Below are positions 1 through 7,982 of a stretch of 47,509 nt of DNA, one piece after another (positions within the stretch are counted from its first letter, which is position 1; each line of letters opens with the position of its first letter). The notes under the pieces are model-generated. The model ran no database searches. It was not told where the DNA came from and saw only the letters and a program-made list of their open reading frames with translations. The stretch spans positions 1 to 47,509 of the forward strand of contig CASFLB010000001.1 of NCBI GenBank assembly GCA_949295395.1. Reading direction: 5' to 3'. This DNA is from an uncultured Pseudomonadota bacterium (GTDB lineage Bacteria > Pseudomonadota > Alphaproteobacteria > RF32 > CAG-239). The position numbers were made by a program, and so were the translations under genes.

Positions 1-254
1 AAGACAAAAGTTAATTTACAGAAGTTTGGCGCATATCCCCCCATGTTTCTATACCCAGGGGCAACCTTTATGTAGGTTAAATATTTTTCTTTTCCTAACT
101 CGTATATTTGGTCCGGTGGCCCTAAACGAAAGACGAGTTCCCCTTCCTCAAGGCCAATATAGCTCCAATTATCGGTTCTGATATATTTTGTTCTGGTGCA
201 TGACGCGGCTAATATTACTATTCCGGCCAAGGCTAACAGCTTTTTTATTTGCAT
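1..254 (-). CDS. Putative lipoprotein, C-terminus cut by the window edge
   Basis: The visible 84 residues begin MQIKKLLALAG and carry a lipobox (LAAS followed by Cys at residue 20), so this is probably a diacylated lipoprotein. An AGGA Shine-Dalgarno motif lies about 8 nt before the ATG at 254, which decides the start. The mature part contains a stretch ending RLGPPDQIYELG...YLTY, reminiscent of the short LG-x-P-x-x-x-x-x-x-G...Y region of BamE/SmpA-like lipoproteins, but the similarity is weak and I do not assign a function. The gene runs off the left edge, so its length and C-terminus are unknown. It is divergent from the LprI-like gene at 395. Confidence 0.7.
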   Translation of the reverse strand, partial: MQIKKLLALAGIVILAASCTRTKYIRTDNWSYIGLEEGELVFRLGPPDQIYELGKEKYLTYIKVAPGYRNMGGYAPNFCKLTFV

Positions 255-394
255 TGCATTCTTCCTATCTGGCTGCATTTTAATGTGTTTTATTCTAGCT
301 TTTATTTCTTAATAAACCCTTATTTTCATAAATTTAATTTAATTTTAAGTAATTTCTTTTATCATTTTGTTATCGTTAATATGAGGATTTTGTG

Positions 395-859
395 ATGAAA
401 AAATCTTTTTCTAAGTTGTTTGCTTTTTCTCTTGCTTTGTCCCTGCCCTTTATTGCCGAAGCCCAAAATTCAAATTCTTCGTCTCTGCCGAAAAATTTTG
501 ATTTTGATTCTTGCATGAATAAGGCCTCTAAAATTAATGAAGATGCTAGTGCTGATTGCATGAAGTATGAAAGTGAACGCTTAGAACAGCTTATTTATGC
601 TGAATATGAAAATATTCTTAATGACGAAAATTTTAAAACATGGAATGAGAATGGTACCATGTTTCGCGGAAAGTTACGCACTCTTTACGAAAACTGGAAA
701 GCTTACCGCGAATCTTTTTGTTCTCTCTATGCTTTTTCTATGGATGGATACCTAGGCTCCAACCATTATAATACACAACGCTGTAAACTCGATTTAACAC
801 GCAAGCATTATGACTATATTAAGGTTATTCGTTCCAATAAGATTTCTACCCCAGATTAA
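395..859 (+). CDS. Secreted LprI-type (DUF1311) protein, possible lysozyme inhibitor
   Basis: A 154-aa protein with a clear Sec signal peptide (MKKSFSK, hydrophobic core, AEAQ cleavage region near residue 24). The mature part has paired cysteines and the layout of the LprI / DUF1311 family: an early Cys pair (FDSC ... ADC), helices rich in Leu/Tyr, then a W-x-x-Y-R-x-x-x-C motif and a final Cys-containing helix. Members are periplasmic or surface proteins, and some inhibit lysozyme; that role is inferred here. GAGGA at 383-387 sits 7 nt before ATG 395, preferred over the in-frame GTG at 392. The 3' end overlaps the convergent histidine kinase gene by 14 bp. Confidence 0.7.
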   Translation: MKKSFSKLFAFSLALSLPFIAEAQNSNSSSLPKNFDFDSCMNKASKINEDASADCMKYESERLEQLIYAEYENILNDENFKTWNENGTMFRGKLRTLYENWKAYRESFCSLYAFSMDGYLGSNHYNTQRCKLDLTRKHYDYIKVIRSNKISTPD

Positions 860-1568
860 AGCTGAAACTCGTTCCTTTGCCAACCGTTGTGTTTACTCTT
901 ATTTTGGTGTGAACAAGGTCAGCTATTTTTTTGACGATTGCCAGTCCTAATCCAGCTCCATGTCGGCGGTTGCTCGGGTTTTGACCGCTTTGATAAAATT
1001 CATCAAAGATATAAGGCATATCTTCATCGGCAATTCCACAGCCGTTGTCAATAATGCTTATCAGAACTTTATTGCCTCTTCTTTTGCAACCAAAAACAAT
1101 TTTACTTTTCGTGTATTTAATTGCATTTGTGAGCAAATTTCTTAACATTCGCTCAACGAGAATCGGGTCGCTTTTTATTTTCAGACTGCATGGAATGTAT
1201 TGTAATTTTATGCCTTTTAATTTGCAGATAAACGCAAATTCTTCAGCTATTTTATCGGTTAAATGTCTTAAACAAAACTCTTTTTCATCGTAACGAAAGC
1301 CACCATAGTCCAGCTTTGATAAATCTAAATAGTTTGAGAGAAGATTTTTCATATTTTCGGCTGAGTATTCAATTTTTTTTGCCAAATCTTCTTGCTCCTT
1401 GTTTAGCTTTGTTTCCAAGAGCATGGCTGTAAATATGTGCAGCGCTTGTAAAGGTTGACGCAAATCATGCGCGGCTTGTGCTAAAAAATAAGATTTTGAA
1501 TTACTTATTTTTTCACAATTTTTTAGTTCTTGTACCATCTTACGGTATTTGTCTTTTATTTTTTCCAT
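846..1568 (-). CDS. Cytoplasmic histidine kinase without sensor domain
   Basis: About 240 aa. A short N-terminal helix leads straight into a HisKA dimerisation domain with the H-box AAHDLRQPLQAL (phospho-acceptor His at about residue 34), then a HATPase_c domain with N-box NLLTNAIKYT, G1 box DNGCGI, F-box FDEFYQ and G2 box GAGLGLAIVKK. The HDLRQPLQAL form is typical of RpfC-like or hybrid kinases. There is no transmembrane segment, PAS or receiver domain and no response regulator nearby, so its input and partner are unknown. An upstream in-frame ATG at 1637 would overlap the preceding gene by 58 bp; ATG 1568 is preferred, though its ribosome-binding site is weak. It is the last gene of the ABC transporter operon, 11 bp after the DUF4340 gene. 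Confidence 0.82.
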   Translation of the reverse strand: MEKIKDKYRKMVQELKNCEKISNSKSYFLAQAAHDLRQPLQALHIFTAMLLETKLNKEQEDLAKKIEYSAENMKNLLSNYLDLSKLDYGGFRYDEKEFCLRHLTDKIAEEFAFICKLKGIKLQYIPCSLKIKSDPILVERMLRNLLTNAIKYTKSKIVFGCKRRGNKVLISIIDNGCGIADEDMPYIFDEFYQSGQNPSNRRHGAGLGLAIVKKIADLVHTKIRVNTTVGKGTSFSFNLG

Positions 1569-1579
1569 TGTTTTTCCAT

Positions 1580-2521
1580 TCAAATTTCTTCCGACCAAAG
1601 TTCTTGCCCTACCGTTCTTGGAAGTTTGAAATACCAATAGTCATACAGAAAGGCGTTGTTCTTTACATAATCATTTATGTTCGCTGTTGGAAGAGATGTC
1701 GTCGAAATTTTTTGTTTTAGCCAATAATCATTGTCTTTTTTATACAAAGTTAGATTTACAATCATTCCGTCGAAGGTTTTTAGTTCTATTGTTTTTTTAT
1801 CTTGATAGAGCTTTTCATCAAAATTTTGCGCCGATAGGACTTTTTCAAAAAGTAAAAATTCTACCATTTTGAGAAGACGGTCTGCTTTGTATGTATCTTG
1901 GTTGTTCGTTTTATAGATGTTTTCGGTTATTTTCCGCTCTGCTGTTTGCCCGTTTATGGTGATGCTTTTAATGCCGGTTTTATTTAAAGATAATAAAGGT
2001 TGTTGAAGCCATAAAATTATTTTTTCAGGAAAGACCAGCTCGTTCTCAATTGTATAAAAACCTTTTCTGCCCTTGATTTTTGCGTATGCAATTTTAGATT
2101 CTTGTTGCGGTTTCATAAATGTAATTTCGGCTTGTTCTTGCTTTTGTTTGTTATAAACTTTAATTGTTATACCGTTTTTTTCAAGGATTTGACTTTCTTC
2201 GGAACTTAAATTTATCTCGTTTAATATTTTGCTGTTTTTTATAAAGTTTTCAAGCTGTGCCATGCTTTGATAATTTGCATAGTAAAAGTCGGCTTCTTTT
2301 ATTTGCCACAAACCGTCTGTCTTTTCAAAAGTTATTGTTGTTTTGGGCATTTTTATTTCAAGATGTGATAAGCTATCTTCTTTGGTTGCAATTTTTCCGA
2401 ATGTCGATTTGCCTTGTGTTTGTTCGTAGGCGGCTTTATCTTGGAAAAAACATGAGCTTAAGGCTAGCAAAAGGCAAGCCACGAATCCTATAAAAGCTTG
2501 GACTAATGTTTTTTGGTTCAT
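1580..2521 (-). CDS. DUF4340 domain protein of Gld-type ABC locus
   Basis: A 313-aa protein with an N-terminal hydrophobic segment (about residues 8-24) that can be a signal anchor; the Cys near residue 24 (SSC) may also be a lipobox. The body is beta-rich, with repeated patterns of the kind in DUF4340 (a segment ending TFEKTDGLWQI, later KTDNDYWL-like strands). DUF4340 proteins are usually encoded beside GldG-like ABC auxiliary proteins, exactly as here. The start codon overlaps the stop of the GldG-like gene (TAATG), so translation is probably coupled. It likely sits in the periplasm attached to the inner membrane; its substrate is unknown. Confidence 0.7.
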   Translation of the reverse strand: MNQKTLVQAFIGFVACLLLALSSCFFQDKAAYEQTQGKSTFGKIATKEDSLSHLEIKMPKTTITFEKTDGLWQIKEADFYYANYQSMAQLENFIKNSKILNEINLSSEESQILEKNGITIKVYNKQKQEQAEITFMKPQQESKIAYAKIKGRKGFYTIENELVFPEKIILWLQQPLLSLNKTGIKSITINGQTAERKITENIYKTNNQDTYKADRLLKMVEFLLFEKVLSAQNFDEKLYQDKKTIELKTFDGMIVNLTLYKKDNDYWLKQKISTTSLPTANINDYVKNNAFLYDYWYFKLPRTVGQELWSEEI

Positions 2522-4356
2522 TAATTTTTCTCCTGAGATATACGACGTTTTTTTAAGCGATGTCTAAGCCATAGGGTTATAAATCCAGCATAAACAAGCA
2601 TTAAGATAACGCTTAACATCGTGTATATTTTCATCTTTTGTTTGTATGCTTTATCTGTTGCATAATCGAGATATCTTAATTCTTTTTCAAGCGATGTTAT
2701 TTGTTCTTGAAGCTGGTTTATTTGTTTGGCGCTTCCCAAGGAATAATCTTGATAATTTATTCCTTCTGCTTTGTTTAATAACTGTTCAAGCTGTTGTGTC
2801 TTTTCTTCTTTTGCTTGTGAGACATCTTGTTCAGCTTCTTTTTTGAACTTTGTTCCGAGGCTGTCTTTGGGAAGAAAGGGATGAATGCCTAGGGTTGTTA
2901 AATCTTCTTTTTCATTTAAGCTATTTAAAATTCGTTCTAAGAGTAACCCGTTTTCGCTCCAAGGAACGATACCGTATGTTGTATTCTTATTTTTAAAACT
3001 GTTGTCCGACCAGGTCTCATCATATAAAAAATCAATGTCTGATATTATATAAATTTGCCCTTTCTTTAAGGCTTGCGGGAGAAATGATAACATTTCTTTT
3101 TCATATTTTGAGCCTTTCATTATGTTTTCGGTATAGGCTGATGAAAATTTTCCTTCGATTTTTGCGGCCAATATATAGTCTTTATTGGTTTCTTTGAAAT
3201 TGTTTGCAGCAATTTCTTTATAGCTTTGGATTGAACTTTTGCTCTCAATTGTTCCACTTTTACCGCTAATCGTGATTAAAGGAGTTAATTTATAGTCTTG
3301 TGCTTTTGATGATACGGCTTCGATGGCCGCCGGCGCTCTGAAGGATAGACTGGTTAAATTTTGCATTATCGGTGTTTGGGCGTTAAAATTGGTTTTATCC
3401 AAATTCATCCACGCCATGTATGGAAATGTTTTATTGTTTGAACGAATTTCTATACCCTTTTCCAGACTACCTATGGTATTATCCGATGAGAATTTTATTC
3501 CCCAATTTTGAAGAAGTTGGCTTATTTTTTGGTCATCATTGCGTTTTTTGCTTTTTTCATCAATCGAATCGATAAAGAAAATTATATTACCCCCACGTAA
3601 CAAAAATTGATCAAGCGCATATTGTCCAATATTGGCTAGGCCTTTGGAGGGATTAACAACAATCATCGTTTTGATGTCTAAGGCAATTTGCACAGCATAA
3701 TCACTTATCGGCACAAGCTGGTATTTGTTACTTAACTGATTAAATATGTTTTGATTCTTTGTTAAATCAAGCTTTCCCGATGTATCCAGCAACAGATGCA
3801 TATCCGGCGCCATAACCCCTATTTTGGGAAGTTTTGGGGATAAGGTCAGCTGTTTTATTGCCGAGGTTATATCATATTCTAAATAAGGGCCACGCATCTC
3901 AACGAAGTTTGGAATTGTGATATAGCGCCCCTCATTATTGGTTATAACCCCACCGAAGTATAAGTTAACTTTTCCGTCTTTGCTTAAAAACTCTTTTATT
4001 CCGTATTGTTCCGCTTCATGTTCTTGAGGGCTGTATGGCTCAATTTCAATAATTTCCGTAATGACGCGATTTTGGCTTTCTTTTTCATAACGTTTAGCCA
4101 AATCTGTAACGTATTTACTGTATTCTCCGGTTTGCGGATAATCTTGTGTGATTTGTGGTGAAATATAAATTCGTAATGTTTGTTTATCTTTTAGATTTGA
4201 TAAAATATCTTTCGTTTCGGCAGAAAGACTGTATCGGTTATTGTCACTCATATCGACATAACTATTTTCAAAGAAGCGAGCCATGCTGTAGTTGAACAGG
4301 TAAAATATTCCAACTAACAGAACAAAAAATATAAATGTGCTTAATTTTCGTTTCAT
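2521..4356 (-). CDS. GldG-like ABC transporter auxiliary protein
   Basis: A 611-aa protein with one N-terminal transmembrane helix (about residues 6-26), a large periplasmic region and a C-terminal helix (about 580-600) followed by a basic tail. A predicted coiled coil (about residues 505-570, rich in Gln/Glu/Lys) precedes the last helix. This is the architecture of GldG / ABC_transp_aux proteins, which act with an ABC-2 permease and ATPase. In Bacteroidetes GldAFG is linked to gliding motility, but homologous loci occur in many non-gliding bacteria with unknown substrate. It follows the permease gene by 13 bp and overlaps the DUF4340 gene by 1 bp. I see no evidence for gliding in this window. 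Confidence 0.75.
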   Translation of the reverse strand: MKRKLSTFIFFVLLVGIFYLFNYSMARFFENSYVDMSDNNRYSLSAETKDILSNLKDKQTLRIYISPQITQDYPQTGEYSKYVTDLAKRYEKESQNRVITEIIEIEPYSPQEHEAEQYGIKEFLSKDGKVNLYFGGVITNNEGRYITIPNFVEMRGPYLEYDITSAIKQLTLSPKLPKIGVMAPDMHLLLDTSGKLDLTKNQNIFNQLSNKYQLVPISDYAVQIALDIKTMIVVNPSKGLANIGQYALDQFLLRGGNIIFFIDSIDEKSKKRNDDQKISQLLQNWGIKFSSDNTIGSLEKGIEIRSNNKTFPYMAWMNLDKTNFNAQTPIMQNLTSLSFRAPAAIEAVSSKAQDYKLTPLITISGKSGTIESKSSIQSYKEIAANNFKETNKDYILAAKIEGKFSSAYTENIMKGSKYEKEMLSFLPQALKKGQIYIISDIDFLYDETWSDNSFKNKNTTYGIVPWSENGLLLERILNSLNEKEDLTTLGIHPFLPKDSLGTKFKKEAEQDVSQAKEEKTQQLEQLLNKAEGINYQDYSLGSAKQINQLQEQITSLEKELRYLDYATDKAYKQKMKIYTMLSVILMLVYAGFITLWLRHRLKKRRISQEKN

Positions 4357-4369
4357 TTTGCTCTCCGGT

Positions 4370-5077
4370 TTATATTTTTTGGCGATTGTTTATCACGGCA
4401 ATTGTTCCCCATAAGCTAATTAAAGCCATGCTTATGTAGTATAGTATCGACGATAGACTGACTTTTCCATTTATTAGGTTTTGATAATTCTCTTGAAAGC
4501 CTAAATCAGCAAGTGATACTGCTTGGCTGATTTTATCCGGAGTTATTACGGTGATGCTCCATATCACCAATAAACTTCCCAAATAAGCAAGAGCTGGCTT
4601 TTTGCTACAAGCCGATATTAACCCTCCAACGGCACAAAAGGCTATTGTTATCAGCGCGCAACACAGATATCCTGACAAAACCGTGAGCCAATTAATATTT
4701 CCGTAAATTTTTATTAAAAACATTTGTGGAATGAGTGTCGACAACATGATTAATGAAAAGCTTACGGAGGCTAAATACTTTCCAATGATGATGTCTTTAT
4801 ATTCAAGAGGTTGGGTTAAAAGAAATTCAATTGTTCCCGAGCGATATTCGTCAGTCCATAAATGCATGGTTATTCCCGGTATCAGAGCGGCTAAAATATC
4901 TGGTTGATAGCGAAAAAAAGACACCATATTTCGATTATCTATTGAGAAAAAATTTCCAAAGATTAGCGCACAACTTAAGCTTAAGGCAATATATAAGCTT
5001 ATAATAAAATAGGCCGACAGGTTTCCGAAATAAGAGTAAAACTCTTTTTTATATATTGCTTTTATTTGTTTTTTCAT
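4370..5077 (-). CDS. ABC-2 type permease (GldF-like)
   Basis: A 235-aa integral membrane protein with about six hydrophobic segments. It begins MKKQIKAIYKKEFYSYFGN, with the amphipathic KKE-x-x-x-Y-F element typical of ABC-2 permeases just before the first membrane helix. A conserved MHLWTDEYRSGTIEFLLTQPL stretch (about residues 70-92) is the cytoplasmic coupling region common to GldF/NosY-type permeases. Its start overlaps the end of the ATPase gene by 4 bp, so the two are translationally coupled and almost certainly form one transporter. Substrate unknown. Confidence 0.82.
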   Translation of the reverse strand: MKKQIKAIYKKEFYSYFGNLSAYFIISLYIALSLSCALIFGNFFSIDNRNMVSFFRYQPDILAALIPGITMHLWTDEYRSGTIEFLLTQPLEYKDIIIGKYLASVSFSLIMLSTLIPQMFLIKIYGNINWLTVLSGYLCCALITIAFCAVGGLISACSKKPALAYLGSLLVIWSITVITPDKISQAVSLADLGFQENYQNLINGKVSLSSILYYISMALISLWGTIAVINNRQKI

Positions 5078-5811
5078 GCTCTTATTCCTTCTTGGTTTTG
5101 TTTTTCGGTTATGCGGCGAAAGGCACTGCTGAGGTCTCTTTCCGGCATTTGATATTTGAGACGCATGGGTGTGGTATCTGTTACCATTTTTCCCTCGTTT
5201 AGCAAAATGATGCGATTAGCAATGGCCTCGACATCCTCCATGATATGGGTTGAAAGCAAAACGGCTCCTTGGGATGCAAATTCCCTTATGAAAGATCTCA
5301 ATCCATATTTCTGATTGGGGTCTAGTCCTTCTGAAGGTTCATCCATTATCAAAATTTTTGGACCATGAATGAGCGCTCCGGCAATAGCGACTCTATGACG
5401 ATAGCCTTTGGATAACTCTCCTATCGGACGATTTAGTACCGTTTTTAATTCGAGTTTATTGACTAAATGTTTTAATCTTTCTTCCAATATTTGTTCTTTT
5501 ATGTCCCAAATTTCTGCTGTGAAATTTAAGAACTCAAAGACGGTCATATCATTATAAAGCGGCGCGTTTTCGGGAATATATCCAATTTGGTGAAGAACAG
5601 AGACTCTTTCTTTGGCAATGTCTTTATCTTGGTAGACTATTCGACCTTCCGTTGGGGATAACAATCCGGTCATTAAGCGGATTAATGTTGTCTTTCCAGC
5701 TCCGTTTGGCCCCAATAGAGCAACAATTTCTCCTCGTTCTATACGAAAACTAATATCGTGCAATGCAATTAGATTACCAAAACTTTTACTTATTTTTTCA
5801 ACACTTATCAT
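5074..5811 (-). CDS. ABC transporter ATP-binding protein (GldA-like)
   Basis: A 245-aa ATPase with Walker A GPNGAGKTT (residues 34-42), Q-loop near IGYIPENAPLY, signature LSKGYRHRVAIAGAL, Walker B ILIMDEPSEGLDP and H-loop STHIMEDVE. The LSKGY form of the signature and the short C-terminus are typical of ABC-2 exporters such as GldA, NosF and CcmA-like ATPases. It is the first gene of a five-gene minus-strand operon (ATPase, permease, GldG-like, DUF4340, histidine kinase). The 157-bp gap upstream, shared with the divergent mlaD genes, must hold its promoter. Confidence 0.9.
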   Translation of the reverse strand: MISVEKISKSFGNLIALHDISFRIERGEIVALLGPNGAGKTTLIRLMTGLLSPTEGRIVYQDKDIAKERVSVLHQIGYIPENAPLYNDMTVFEFLNFTAEIWDIKEQILEERLKHLVNKLELKTVLNRPIGELSKGYRHRVAIAGALIHGPKILIMDEPSEGLDPNQKYGLRSFIREFASQGAVLLSTHIMEDVEAIANRIILLNEGKMVTDTTPMRLKYQMPERDLSSAFRRITEKQNQEGIRA

Positions 5812-5812
5812 G

Positions 5813-5840
5813 TTGTCCCCTTGTTTTTGACTCTTATAAT
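5813..5840 (+). promoter_or_regulatory. Candidate sigma-70 promoter for the mlaD-mlaD-DUF2155 operon
   Basis: TTGTCC at 5813-5818, a 16-bp spacer and TATAAT at 5835-5840 read toward mlaD, leaving a leader of about 120 nt. The region is very AT-rich, so a chance match is possible. A second feature of the leader is a perfect 7-bp inverted repeat ACAAAAT/ATTTTGT at 5907-5924. Confidence 0.35.
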
Positions 5841-5968
5841 CCCTTTTTATTTTAACAATTTATTTTTAAATTTTAACAACTATTTTATTTTCTTTAAAAG
5901 TTGGTGACAAAATTTTTATTTTGTTCTATCTATATATATGAGTTTTTTTGCTTGTAGGAGTTTTTTAA

Positions 5969-6454
5969 GTGTCTGAATTTTATTCAAGAGAAGAATCTCG
6001 CACCATAAAAACGGGACTTTATGCCCTTTTAGCAATTGTAATCGTTGCGTCTTTAACCGTTTGGGGACGACAAGATACGACAGAGCTTGATGATGGACAG
6101 TCTTATGAAATCAAAGCTCGTTTTGGTCGTACGGATGGTCTTTTGGTTGGCGATTTGGTGCGTATGGCCGGCGTTAACATCGGTAAAGTTGTTGATGCTC
6201 AGCTTGATAAAGATTTTCGTGCCATTTTAACCCTTGATATTAATGAAAATATTCATATTCCCGATGATAGCAGTGCTTCTATTGTCAGTTCCGGAATTAT
6301 GGGGAAAAAATATATTGAGATTGAACCCGGTGGTTCTTTTGATTTTATTTCTCCGGGAGGTGAGTTCTCTTATACTCAAGATGCTATGGTTATTGAAGAG
6401 CTTATCGATCGAATCATCTCTATTGGTAAAGCTAATAAGTCAGAAAATAAATAA
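5969..6454 (+). CDS. mlaD: MlaD-family (MCE domain) lipid transport protein, copy 1
   Basis: A 161-aa protein with a cytoplasmic N-terminus, one transmembrane helix (about residues 16-32) and a single MCE domain (about 43-120) with the hallmarks GLLVGDLVRMAGVNIGKV and IMGKKYIEIEPGG. MlaD proteins form hexameric rings that move phospholipids between inner and outer membranes together with MlaE, MlaF, MlaB and the shuttle MlaC. It starts with GTG; TAGGAG at 5955-5960 is 8 nt upstream and supports it. A second mlaD follows after 17 bp. No mlaE or mlaF is in the window, but mlaC is at 40 kb. A family member is certain; its exact partners are not. Confidence 0.88.
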   Translation: MSEFYSREESRTIKTGLYALLAIVIVASLTVWGRQDTTELDDGQSYEIKARFGRTDGLLVGDLVRMAGVNIGKVVDAQLDKDFRAILTLDINENIHIPDDSSASIVSSGIMGKKYIEIEPGGSFDFISPGGEFSYTQDAMVIEELIDRIISIGKANKSENK

Positions 6455-6471
6455 ATTGAAAGGTTTGTGCT

Positions 6472-6933
6472 ATGAATAAAAGGCCTATGGAAACTATTAT
6501 GGGAGTTGTCGTTCTTTTTGTGGCAGCGTTTTTTCTCTATTTTGCTTATAAAGTTTCTGATTTGCAAGTTGTTAAAGGCTATGAGGTTACAGCTCGTTTT
6601 CTTAAAGTCGGCGGTTTAACCGTTGGGTCTGATGTCCGAATTAATGGTATTAAAGTCGGTACAGTCATTTCGCAAAAACTTGATAATGAAAATTATGATG
6701 CTCAAATCGTTATGAGCCTAGCTTCGGATATTAAACTGCCTAAAGATAGTACGGCTGTTATTGTCGGTGATGGTTTGGTTGGGGATAAATTTATTAAAAT
6801 TGAACCCGGTCATAGTTCTGAGTTTTTAAAAGACGGTGATGTCATCACTAATGTTAAAGACTTCAAAACAATTGAGGATATGGTTGGCGAAATTATCTTT
6901 ATGGTGACAGACAATGGTAAAAACAGCGACTAA
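6472..6933 (+). CDS. mlaD: MlaD-family (MCE domain) lipid transport protein, copy 2
   Basis: A 153-aa protein with one transmembrane helix (about residues 9-26) and an MCE domain (about 36-115). Motifs: GGLTVGSDVRINGIKVGTV and LVGDKFIKIEPG. It has the same architecture as the preceding gene but differs clearly in sequence, especially in the N-terminal helix, and its tail is short. Single-MCE MlaD proteins assemble as hexamers, so two paralogues could make mixed or alternative rings (inference). The DUF2155 gene begins inside its last 20 bp, indicating tight co-expression. In many alphaproteobacteria there is one mlaD at this place, flanked by NDUFA12 and DUF2155. Confidence 0.88.
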   Translation: MNKRPMETIMGVVVLFVAAFFLYFAYKVSDLQVVKGYEVTARFLKVGGLTVGSDVRINGIKVGTVISQKLDNENYDAQIVMSLASDIKLPKDSTAVIVGDGLVGDKFIKIEPGHSSEFLKDGDVITNVKDFKTIEDMVGEIIFMVTDNGKNSD

Positions 6934-7927
6934 ATTTGCAGTATCTTTCTTGGCGTTAACAGCTTTTTCAGCTCAAGCAACTGAAATTGATACAAATTCG
7001 GCTCAACTTCAAGCTATGAATAAGCTGACAGGGCGTGTTTCGGTTATTGATGTACCGGTTAATGGTGAAGCTCAGTTTGGAAGCTTTTCTATTGTTGTTC
7101 GGGCTTGTAAAACAAGACCTCCTGAGGAAACCCCTGATAATTTTGCTTTTGTTGATGTGGTCGAGCGTAAAGAAGATGGGGCATCTTCCAATATATTTAA
7201 AGGGTGGATGATTTCTTCCAGCCCGGCACTTAATGCTGTTGAACATCCGATTTATGATGTGTGGTTGTTACAATGTCGAAATGTTGAGGTCGATCCATCC
7301 AAGATTCTTTCTGACGAGGAATTAGCGGCTCGTGATGAGTTTGTTCCCGAAACGACAACATCTTCTCAAAATACGGTTCCATCTTCTCAAGAAAACAAAC
7401 CCGAAGAACTTCTTCCCGTGGTTGAAAACGTAACGAAAACTACTGAAACCGAAAAGATGATTCCCGTAGATGCCAAACAGGCTTCTGTTGCGGAAACAAC
7501 GTCCACCCTTGAAGAAACGCCTGTTATTGAAGATGCTTCTGATACCTCTGAAATTAAACTTCAGCCTGTTAAGGAAGACCTTGCGGTTTCTCAGGGACAA
7601 GATACTGTTCATTATGATGAGGGCGTTTATGCACCTGATTCAGAATCTTCGTCCAGTCCTCAGAATCTGTTGCCGGTAAATGAAAACATACAAACACCTG
7701 ACGAATCGGTTGATGAGGTTGTTTCCATTAATAATGTCACCGTCGAAGAGGCTCAAGTTCCTTTAGAGACTGTGCCGGAAGCTACTAATGTTATTGTTAA
7801 TGAAGACAAAGCTCTTCCTTATCCGTCCGAAGAAATCAGCCAAGATAATCTTCCTGAGCGTCCTCAACAACTGATTTCTTTTGAAGATGAGGAAAGTGTT
7901 TCTTCTTTGCCTTCAATACTACAATAA
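6914..7927 (+). CDS. DUF2155 periplasmic protein with long acidic C-terminal tail
   Basis: A 337-aa protein. A signal peptide (MVKTATK, hydrophobic core, AQA cleavage near residue 22) is followed by a DUF2155 domain (about residues 30-125) with the characteristic VRACKTRPPEETPDNFAFVDV, GWMISSSPALNAVEHPIYDVW and LLQC stretches; the two cysteines are probably disulphide-bonded. DUF2155 proteins are usually not much longer than this domain. Here about 200 residues rich in Glu, Asp, Ser, Thr, Pro and Val follow, with recurring LLPV-x-EN-like elements. Function is unknown, but family members are encoded beside mlaD in alphaproteobacteria. The start lies within the end of mlaD copy 2. Confidence 0.85.
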   Translation: MVKTATKFAVSFLALTAFSAQATEIDTNSAQLQAMNKLTGRVSVIDVPVNGEAQFGSFSIVVRACKTRPPEETPDNFAFVDVVERKEDGASSNIFKGWMISSSPALNAVEHPIYDVWLLQCRNVEVDPSKILSDEELAARDEFVPETTTSSQNTVPSSQENKPEELLPVVENVTKTTETEKMIPVDAKQASVAETTSTLEETPVIEDASDTSEIKLQPVKEDLAVSQGQDTVHYDEGVYAPDSESSSSPQNLLPVNENIQTPDESVDEVVSINNVTVEEAQVPLETVPEATNVIVNEDKALPYPSEEISQDNLPERPQQLISFEDEESVSSLPSILQ

Positions 7928-7952
7928 AGATTTTTATTTTTGAATGTCTTTG

Positions 7953-7982
7953 ATAAGAGCTGATTTTTAAGTCAGCTCTTAT
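7953..7982. terminator. Bidirectional terminator between convergent genes
   Basis: A perfect 11-bp stem (7953-7963 with 7972-7982) with an 8-nt loop, AT-rich on both sides. It serves the DUF2155 gene ending at 7927 and the convergent DUF2156 gene, whose stop codon lies inside the right arm of the stem. Confidence 0.8.

Noticed and set aside
846..1637. Longer histidine kinase from ATG 1637
   Set aside because: It would overlap the DUF4340 gene by 58 bp, and the added residues show no domain.
2521..5811. Evidence for gliding motility
   Set aside because: Only the GldA/F/G-like transporter is present; no other gld or spr genes are seen and homologous loci occur in non-gliding bacteria.
5907..5924. 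ACAAAAT/ATTTTGT inverted repeat as a regulator site
   Set aside because: Short and wholly AT-type in AT-rich DNA; no known operator consensus matches.
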